Below, in pieces: positions 6,137 to 12,772 of a stretch of 12,772 bases of DNA. The stretch spans positions 1 to 12,772 of the forward strand of contig SKFV01000358.1 of the NCBI GenBank assembly GCA_007117785.1, in the 5' to 3' direction. A program made the translations under genes and the position numbers. The stretch is from Pseudomonas sp. GTDB lineage: Bacteria > Pseudomonadota > Gammaproteobacteria > Pseudomonadales > Pseudomonadaceae. The notes under the pieces were generated by a model that saw nothing but the letters and a program-made list of their open reading frames with translations, was not told the DNA's origin and searched no databases. How positions within the stretch are numbered: the stretch's first letter is position 1; each line of letters begins with the position of its first letter.

Positions 6137-7993
6137 ATGCTGCTGTTGCGTACCCTGTTGATTCTGACCCTAATGCTGGCTACTCATGCCATGGCCAATC
6201 CGTTTTCCTCGGAAAGCCGTGGCGGCCTGGGTAACCTGTTTTCTTCCGGCAGCAGCTCCCTGCAACATAAATTTCTGCCGGTCAATGAGGCGTTCCGCCC
6301 CATGCTGCGCGAGGTTGATGAGCAACAGATCGTCCTCTATTTTGACATCCCTCCTGACTATTATCTCTATCGCCACCGTTTTGACTTCGCACTGACCAGC
6401 GGGGACGAGATCACCCGGGTGGAACTCCCCCCCGGCAAGGCCATGCATGACGAGTTTTTTGGTGATATCGAGGCCTATTACAACGAAGTCAGCGTCACCC
6501 TTGAGCATGCGCTGGGTGACATTCCCGGTGGCCAACTACAAGTTAGCTTTCAGGGCTGTGCCGATGCCGGCCTTTGCTACCCGCCTGAAACCGTCTATCT
6601 GGACTTGCCCGGCACCAGCAGTGCCTCCGGTACCAGCAACCAGATCAGCCCCGCAGTCACCACTAGTGGTGTGCTGGATGCTGGCGGGGCCAGCCGCTTT
6701 CAGTCCTTGCTGCAAGGCGAACAACTGGGCCTGGCCCTGCTGCTGTTCTTCCTCGCCGGTCTCGGGCTGACCTTTACGCCTTGCGTGCTGCCCATGCTGC
6801 CGATCCTGTCCAGCCTGGTGGTAGGCCGTGATGATATTGACCGCCCTCGCGCGCTGATTCTGGCGCTCAGCTATGTGCTGGCCATGGCCATCAGCTTTGC
6901 TCTGGTCGGCGCCCTGATCGGTACTTTCGGTGCGGCGCTGAATATCCAGGCTCGGCTGCAGTCAGTCTGGGTATTGAGTATTTTCGCCCTGTTCTTTGTC
7001 GCTTTCGCCTTGGCCATGTTCGGCCTGTTCGAGCTGCGCTTACCGGCACGCCTGCGTGAACCCATCGAACACCTGGCCGGTCGTACGCGCGGCGGCTCGA
7101 TTCCCGGCGCAGCGACCATGGGAGTCCTCTCGACCCTGGTAGTTTCCCCCTGTATATCCGCCCCACTGGCTGGCGCCCTGGTCTATATCAGCGCCACCGG
7201 CAACGCCATGAGCGGTGCCGCCACCCTGTTTGCCCTCGCCTTGGGTATGGGGCTGCCGCTGCTACTAGTAGCGGTTTTCGGCAACGCCTTTCTGCCCCGC
7301 TCTGGTGCCTGGCTGGAGACCGTCAAACAGTTATTCGGTTTCGGCTTGCTCGGCGTTGCCATCTGGCTGCTCGAGCGTGTTCTGCCAGGCCCTGTCAGCC
7401 TGGCCTTGTGGGCGGCCCTGGCAGCTGGACTGGCGGTACGCCTGGGCCTGTTTGACCGCACACCGAAGAACGCGCCGGGCAAAATCGCCCAGACGCTGGC
7501 CCTGCTCAGTGCAATCTATGCTGCAGCCGCGCTCTTTGGCGGACTGGCGGGTAACTCCGACCCCTTGCGGCCGCTGGCCAATCTGGGGGTCAGCAGCAGC
7601 GCCAGTAGCTCGACCAGCACCGGTTTTGCCAGCGTGACCGATCAGGCCGGCATCCAGAACATGCTGCGGCAGGCTCGCGAGCAACAACGCCCGGCTATAA
7701 TCGAGCTGTACGCCGACTGGTGTATCAGCTGCAAACAAATCGAACGTGAAGTGTTAGCCCATGCGGATATCCAGCGCGAGATGGAAAGCCTTGGCCTGGT
7801 GCGCATCAAACTCGACCTGACAGCCAACACTGCCGATCAGCGCTCCTGGCTTCAGCAGCAACAATTGTTCGGTCCGCCAGCCTTCCTGTTCTTTACCCCA
7901 GACGGCAATGAGGCTGGCGAGCTGCGTATCCAGGGTGAAACCGACCGCGCCGGCTTCAGTGCTCGACTGCAGGCACTAGCTGCAGTCGACTGA
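6137..7993 (+). CDS. dsbD: Thiol:disulfide interchange protein DsbD
   Basis: DsbD carries electrons from cytoplasmic thioredoxin across the inner membrane to periplasmic DsbC, DsbG and cytochrome-c maturation partners. All three redox pairs are present in 618 residues. A signal peptide (1-20, ending AMA) precedes the alpha domain, with YYLYRHRF and CADAGLCYPP (Cys141/Cys147). The beta domain has about eight membrane segments from residue 195, with FTPCVLPMLP (Cys216) and VVSPCISAPLAG (Cys339). The C-terminal thioredoxin-like gamma domain has ADWCISCKQIE (Cys529/Cys532). A serine-rich linker lies at 486-497, and the start of the mature protein has a partly repetitive Ser/Gly stretch (21-41). 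The ATG at 6137 gives an intact signal peptide, though its ribosome-binding site is weak. No terminator follows, so transcripts may read into aroQ-accBC as the conserved order suggests. Confidence 0.97.
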   Translation: MLLLRTLLILTLMLATHAMANPFSSESRGGLGNLFSSGSSSLQHKFLPVNEAFRPMLREVDEQQIVLYFDIPPDYYLYRHRFDFALTSGDEITRVELPPGKAMHDEFFGDIEAYYNEVSVTLEHALGDIPGGQLQVSFQGCADAGLCYPPETVYLDLPGTSSASGTSNQISPAVTTSGVLDAGGASRFQSLLQGEQLGLALLLFFLAGLGLTFTPCVLPMLPILSSLVVGRDDIDRPRALILALSYVLAMAISFALVGALIGTFGAALNIQARLQSVWVLSIFALFFVAFALAMFGLFELRLPARLREPIEHLAGRTRGGSIPGAATMGVLSTLVVSPCISAPLAGALVYISATGNAMSGAATLFALALGMGLPLLLVAVFGNAFLPRSGAWLETVKQLFGFGLLGVAIWLLERVLPGPVSLALWAALAAGLAVRLGLFDRTPKNAPGKIAQTLALLSAIYAAAALFGGLAGNSDPLRPLANLGVSSSASSSTSTGFASVTDQAGIQNMLRQAREQQRPAIIELYADWCISCKQIEREVLAHADIQREMESLGLVRIKLDLTANTADQRSWLQQQQLFGPPAFLFFTPDGNEAGELRIQGETDRAGFSARLQALAAVD

Positions 7994-8152
7994 TCAACTT
8001 ATGAACAATTTCGGACTTCTTGCGGGCATCATGCTGCTATCTGAGGGCAACCAACAGATTCTGGACAGCGCTAACGCTTTCCGGCAAACTCTCAATCAGA
8101 ACTCTGACCCGATGGTCAGCTCAGCCATTAGTTTTCAGCCGGATTCAATGCC
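7994..8152 (+). other. dsbD-aroQ spacer with small hairpin, possible leader of aroQ-accBC
   Basis: This 159-base spacer contains a perfect 6-base inverted repeat, CTGACC (8104-8109) and GGTCAG (8114-8119), with a 4-base loop and no following T tract. A short open frame starts at ATG 8001 and runs to 8198, overlapping the aroQ start out of frame; it has no good ribosome-binding site and no recognisable product. I found no convincing promoter. It could be an untranslated leader, since acc genes are often subject to growth-rate control in bacteria, but the sequence does not prove that. Confidence 0.35.
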
Positions 8153-8608
8153 ATGGCCAGCATCCTGGTTCTGCACGGACCCAATCTCAATCTGTTAGGC
8201 AGTCGCGAACCTGGCGTCTATGGTGCAATCACCCTGGCCCAGATCGACCAGCGCCTGCGCGAGCTGGCCAGCAGCCAAGGCCATCATTTGCTTAGCCTGC
8301 AAAGCAACGCCGAGCATGAACTGATTGAACGCATTCATGCCGCCCGGGATGAAGCCATTGATTACATCATCATCAATCCAGCTGCCTTTACTCATACCAG
8401 CGTTGCCATACGTGACGCATTGCTCGCTGTGAGCATCCCATTCATCGAGGTGCACCTTTCCAACGTGCATCAGCGTGAAAGCTTTCGACATCACTCCTTC
8501 TTTTCCGATGTAGCCGAAGGGGTGATTTGCGGTCTGGGTGCCCAGGGCTACGAATTGGCCTTGCAAGCCGCTTTGCAGCGCACCGAATCAACGAACACGA
8601 CTCAATAA
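8153..8608 (+). CDS. aroQ: Type II 3-dehydroquinate dehydratase
   Basis: AroQ converts 3-dehydroquinate to 3-dehydroshikimate in the shikimate pathway to aromatic amino acids. The 151 residues match the dodecameric type II enzyme. GPNLNLLGSREPGVYG (9-24) holds Arg18 and the catalytic Tyr23. QSNAEHELIERIHAA (50-64), NPAAFTHTSVAIRDAL (75-90, Asn75 and His81), EVHLSN (99-104, His101) and RESFRHHSFFSDVAEGVICGLG (108-129, Arg112) complete the active site. The ATG at 8153 gives the exact family N-terminus, but its Shine-Dalgarno is poor (only GGA at 8141-8143). It heads the conserved aroQ-accB-accC cluster, 28 bases before accB. Type II enzymes are unrelated in sequence to AroD. Confidence 0.97.
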   Translation: MASILVLHGPNLNLLGSREPGVYGAITLAQIDQRLRELASSQGHHLLSLQSNAEHELIERIHAARDEAIDYIIINPAAFTHTSVAIRDALLAVSIPFIEVHLSNVHQRESFRHHSFFSDVAEGVICGLGAQGYELALQAALQRTESTNTTQ

Positions 8609-8636
8609 ACAAATACGTACTGGAGTACATACAACA

Positions 8637-9101
8637 ATGGATATTCGTAAAGTAAAGAAACTGATCGAGCTGCTGGAGGAGTCCGGCATTGACGAACTGG
8701 AGATTCATGAGGGCGAAGAGTCCGTCCGCATCAGCCGTCACAGCAAACAGCTGGCTCCGCAGCAACAGTACTTTGCGCCGCAACCCATGCCTGCAGCGGC
8801 ACCTGCCCCGGCTGCCGCCGCGCCTGCCGCTGCTGCGCCCGCTGTCGAGGCCGCTGAAGCGCCCACCGGTCATCTGGTGCGCTCGCCCATGGTAGGCACC
8901 TTCTATGAAGCGCCCTCACCGGCTTCGCCGGCTTTCGCCAGCGTTGGTCAGAGCGTCAAGGCTGGCGATGTACTCTGCATCGTCGAAGCCATGAAAATGA
9001 TGAACCATATCGAAGCCGACAAGAGCGGCGTGATTCAGGCCATCCTGGTTGATAACGGCCAGCCGGTGGAATTCGATCAACCCCTGTTCAGCATCGCCTG
9101 A
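8637..9101 (+). CDS. accB: Biotin carboxyl carrier protein of acetyl-CoA carboxylase
   Basis: AccB carries covalently bound biotin between biotin carboxylase and carboxyltransferase in the first step of fatty-acid synthesis. The protein has 154 residues when started at ATG 8637, where the family N-terminus MDIRKVKKLIELLEESGIDELEIHEGEESVRI begins. A longer in-frame start at 8538 would lie inside aroQ and add an unrelated 33-residue tail. GGAG is at 8622-8625. An Ala/Pro-rich flexible linker spans 47-76. The C-terminal lipoyl-type domain includes VRSPMVGTFYEAPSP (81-95) and the biotinylation motif EAMKM with acceptor Lys120. It is followed by accC after 19 bases in a clear operon. Confidence 0.97.
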   Translation: MDIRKVKKLIELLEESGIDELEIHEGEESVRISRHSKQLAPQQQYFAPQPMPAAAPAPAAAAPAAAAPAVEAAEAPTGHLVRSPMVGTFYEAPSPASPAFASVGQSVKAGDVLCIVEAMKMMNHIEADKSGVIQAILVDNGQPVEFDQPLFSIA

Positions 9102-9120
9102 GCCCGACCCGGAGCCAACG

Positions 9121-10461
9121 ATGCAGAAAGTACTTATAGCCAACCGCGGTGAAATTGCCCTGCGCGTGATTCGCGCCTGCAAGGAACTGGGGTTGAAGAC
9201 TGTTGCCGTGCACTCCACGGCTGATCGTGAACTCATGCACCTGGCACTGGCCGATGAGTCCGTGTGCATTGGTCCGCCCAATGCCACTGCGTCCTACCTG
9301 AATATCCCGGCGATCATCAGCGCTGCCGAGGTGACGGGCGCCGATGGCATCCATCCCGGCTACGGCTTTCTTGCCGAGAATGCCGATTTTGCCGAACAGG
9401 TCGAGCGCTCCGGTTTTACCTTTATCGGCCCCAAAGCGGATGTCATTCGTCTGATGGGCGACAAGGTATCAGCGATCGCTGCGATGAAAGCCACCGGCGT
9501 TCCCACGGTACCGGGCTCAGACGGCCCCTTGCCGGAAGATGAAGCCGAGTGCCTGACCATAGGTCGCCGCGTCGGTTATCCAGTGATCATCAAGGCCGCT
9601 GGCGGTGGCGGTGGTCGCGGTATGCGCGTGGTGCACCAGGAAGAAGACCTGCTGAAATCCATTCGCCTGACCCGGACTGAAGCCGGTGCCGCCTTTGGCA
9701 ATCCGATGGTCTATCTGGAGAAGTTCCTGACCAATCCGCGCCACGTGGAGATCCAGGTACTCTCTGACGGCCAGGGCAATGCCATTCATCTGGGTGATCG
9801 TGACTGCTCCTTGCAGCGCCGGCACCAGAAGATCATCGAAGAAGCACCTGCCCCCGGTATCGACGAGAAAGCTCGCGCTGAAGTTCAGGCACGCTGCGTA
9901 CAGGCCTGTATCGATATCGGTTACCAGGGCGCAGGTACCTTCGAGTTTCTCTATGAAGACGGCGGCTTCTACTTTATCGAGATGAACACCCGCGTTCAGG
10001 TCGAGCATCCGGTGTCGGAAATGGTCACCGGTGTGGATATCGTGAAGGAGCAGCTGCTGGTGGCTGCCGGTAACAAGCTGAGCGTGACACAGGATGATGT
10101 CGTGATTCGCGGCCACTCCATCGAATGCCGCATCAATGCCGAAGACCCGACCACCTTTATGCCCAGCCCGGGTACCGTTACCTTCTACCATGCCCCCGGT
10201 GGCAACGGTGTGCGGGTCGACTCGCACCTGTACAGTGGCTACAAGGTACCACCCAACTACGACTCACTGGTCGGCAAGCTGATCACTTATGGGGCAACCC
10301 GTGATGAGGCGCTGGCACGCATGCGTAATGCCCTGGATGAGCTGGTGGTTGACGGCATCAAGACCAACACGCCGCTGCATCGTGAGCTGGTGCGTGACGC
10401 CGCTTTCTGCAAGGGCGGCGTCAATATTCACTACCTGGAACACAAGCTGGGTATCAAATAA
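9121..10461 (+). CDS. accC: Acetyl-CoA carboxylase, biotin carboxylase subunit
   Basis: AccC uses ATP and bicarbonate to carboxylate the biotin on AccB. The 446 residues correspond closely to the 449 of E. coli. The N-terminal pre-ATP-grasp domain starts MQKVLIANRGEIALRVIRAC. The ATP-grasp domain shows Lys115, KAAGGGGGRGMRV (158-170), HLGDRDCSLQRRHQKIIEEAP (223-243, Lys238) and the metal/biotin site FIEMNTRVQVEHPVSE (285-300, with Glu287, Asn289, Arg291 and Glu295). The ATG at 9121 is chosen over an upstream in-frame start at 9049, which lies within accB; GGAG at 9111-9114 is 6 bases before it. An intrinsic terminator 30 bases after the stop closes the aroQ-accB-accC unit. Confidence 0.98.
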   Translation: MQKVLIANRGEIALRVIRACKELGLKTVAVHSTADRELMHLALADESVCIGPPNATASYLNIPAIISAAEVTGADGIHPGYGFLAENADFAEQVERSGFTFIGPKADVIRLMGDKVSAIAAMKATGVPTVPGSDGPLPEDEAECLTIGRRVGYPVIIKAAGGGGGRGMRVVHQEEDLLKSIRLTRTEAGAAFGNPMVYLEKFLTNPRHVEIQVLSDGQGNAIHLGDRDCSLQRRHQKIIEEAPAPGIDEKARAEVQARCVQACIDIGYQGAGTFEFLYEDGGFYFIEMNTRVQVEHPVSEMVTGVDIVKEQLLVAAGNKLSVTQDDVVIRGHSIECRINAEDPTTFMPSPGTVTFYHAPGGNGVRVDSHLYSGYKVPPNYDSLVGKLITYGATRDEALARMRNALDELVVDGIKTNTPLHRELVRDAAFCKGGVNIHYLEHKLGIK

Positions 10462-10490
10462 CCAGCTGCGGGCAGTCAATGATCCAGCTT

Positions 10491-10521
10491 CGGGAGCGGC
10501 CAGTCCGCTCCCGTTGTTTTT
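10491..10521 (+). terminator. Rho-independent terminator between accC and prmA
   Basis: CGGGAGCGG (10491-10499) pairs perfectly with CCGCTCCCG (10505-10513) around a 5-base loop. The tail is TTGTTTTT (10514-10521). It sits 30 bases after the accC stop and 30 before the prmA start, so prmA is either transcribed by read-through or from a promoter overlapping this region. Confidence 0.88.
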
Positions 10522-10551
10522 CTGGCTTACGGCAACACCGAAGGAAACCCT

Positions 10552-11445
10552 ATGCCCTGGTTACAACTACGCCTGGCCATCACCCCCGATGAAGCCGAGA
10601 CACTGGAAGATCAGTTGCTGGCTCTGGGTGCCGTCTCGGTAACCTTTATGGACGCCGAGGACCAGCCGATTTTCGAGCCGGACCTGGGTACGACACCACT
10701 GTGGCGCAAAACCCATTTGCTGGCTCTGTTCGAAGCCGACCAGCAGGCTGATACCCTGCTGAACCAATTGCGCACATTGCGTAACGGCAGCCTGCCGGAC
10801 CATGCCCATGACATGATTGCCGACGAGGATTGGGAGCGCAGCTGGATGGCTGACTTCAACCCGCTGCGCTTTGGCCAGCGCCTGTGGATCGTACCCAGCT
10901 GGCACAGCGCACCGGAACCGGATGCGGTCAACTTGCTGCTCGACCCTGGCCTGGCCTTTGGCACTGGCACCCATCCGACCACGGCGCTGTGCCTGGAATG
11001 GCTGGATGGCCAGGCACTGGATGGCTGCACATTGATTGATTTTGGTTGTGGCTCGGGGATTCTGGCGATTGCCGCCCTCCTCCTCGGCGCAAACCAGGCA
11101 ATCGGTACCGACATTGATATCCAGGCCCTGGAAGCCAGCCGCGACAATGCCCAGCGCAACGGGATCGCGGACACGGATCTGGCCCTCTTCCTGCCAGCCG
11201 ATATGCCGCAAATTGCGGCCGACGTCGTGGTTGCCAATATCCTTGCGGGCCCGCTGGTCGAGCTATCTGCGCAACTGACGCGGCTGGTCAAACCTGGTGG
11301 TCGTCTGGCTTTATCCGGTATCCTGCGCGAGCAGGCTGACGAGGTAGTAGCGGCCTATGCCGATGCCTTTGCCCTCGACCCGGTGGCCGAGCGAGATGGC
11401 TGGGTACGTATCAGTGGTCGCCGGCTTGGCGTCGCGCACGGATAA
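10552..11445 (+). CDS. prmA: Ribosomal protein L11 methyltransferase
   Basis: PrmA trimethylates several amino groups of ribosomal protein L11 using S-adenosylmethionine. The 297 residues are the normal length. The N-terminal substrate-recognition domain starts MPWLQLRLAITPDEAETLEDQLLALGAVSVTF and contains EDWERSWMADFNPLRFG (92-108). The linker and catalytic domain show LDPGLAFGTGTHPTTALCLEWL (130-151), SAM loop LIDFGCGSGILAIAA (161-175), acidic Asp187 in GTDID and the substrate loop VVANILAGPL (226-235). All are diagnostic of PrmA. AAGGAAA is at 10541-10547, 4 bases before the ATG. It lies downstream of the accC terminator and upstream of the DUF3426 gene with a 59-base spacer, so it probably starts or shares a separate unit. 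Confidence 0.97.
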   Translation: MPWLQLRLAITPDEAETLEDQLLALGAVSVTFMDAEDQPIFEPDLGTTPLWRKTHLLALFEADQQADTLLNQLRTLRNGSLPDHAHDMIADEDWERSWMADFNPLRFGQRLWIVPSWHSAPEPDAVNLLLDPGLAFGTGTHPTTALCLEWLDGQALDGCTLIDFGCGSGILAIAALLLGANQAIGTDIDIQALEASRDNAQRNGIADTDLALFLPADMPQIAADVVVANILAGPLVELSAQLTRLVKPGGRLALSGILREQADEVVAAYADAFALDPVAERDGWVRISGRRLGVAHG

Positions 11446-11504
11446 CGGCAGAATACGCCCAAACGACTACTTGCTGGCGATCAGCAAAGGACCCGACACC
11501 CACC

Positions 11505-12772
<1,268 letters not shown>

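Noticed and set aside
8538..8636. Upstream extension of accB
   Set aside because: The extra 33 residues are encoded within the end of aroQ and resemble no AccB N-terminus; ATG 8637 has GGAG upstream and the family start.
9049..9120. Upstream extension of accC
   Set aside because: It lies within accB coding sequence; ATG 9121 has a well-spaced GGAG and gives the canonical MQKVLIANRGEIA start.
9517..10227. 236-codon open frame antisense to accC
   Set aside because: It is fully opposite the ATP-grasp coding region of accC, has no recognisable domain and no ribosome-binding site of note.

Overview
The window reads as core chromosome of a Pseudomonas-like gammaproteobacterium. Three things point there. 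The UbiX, Mpl, CmoM and PrmA proteins look like pseudomonad ones. There is a SUI1/YciH protein with an N-terminal zinc motif. The gene order dsbD-aroQ-accB-accC-prmA-(DUF3426 protein) is, from memory, that of Pseudomonas aeruginosa around PA4845-PA4851. The moderate GC content and the presence of a phosphofructokinase suggest a lineage away from the P. aeruginosa type, possibly Halopseudomonas or the P. stutzeri side, but I cannot fix the genus from sequence alone.

Layout. Bases 1-1912 (minus strand) hold mpl (murein peptide recycling) and the overlapping ubiX (flavin prenyltransferase for ubiquinone synthesis), which runs off the left edge. A divergent intergenic region with a palindromic repeat leads into a plus-strand phosphofructokinase gene with lysine at the PPi-specifying position, closed by a strong terminator. 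A small GNAT acetyltransferase gene follows. Then come a second copy of the same repeat family and ppa (inorganic pyrophosphatase), which has a clear promoter and its own terminator. Next are cmoM (tRNA wobble-uridine methyltransferase) and a convergent SUI1-like gene, whose stop codons are only 2 bases apart.

From 6137 onward everything is on the plus strand: dsbD (periplasmic reductant supply), aroQ (shikimate pathway), accB and accC (biotin carboxyl carrier and biotin carboxylase, first step of fatty-acid synthesis), an intrinsic terminator, prmA (L11 methyltransferase), and a zinc-ribbon/DUF3426 membrane protein gene that runs off the right edge.

Functionally this is housekeeping DNA: cell wall, quinone, glycolysis/PPi, translation, redox, aromatic and lipid metabolism. 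I see no CRISPR array, tRNA, rRNA, transposase, phage gene or defence cassette, and no gap over 300 bases without a gene. I did not find a new multi-gene system. The points most worth a second look are the predicted PPi-dependent phosphofructokinase near ppa, the paired palindromic repeats, the GNAT with a changed acetyl-CoA loop, and the Glu-Pro hexanucleotide repeats in the last gene.
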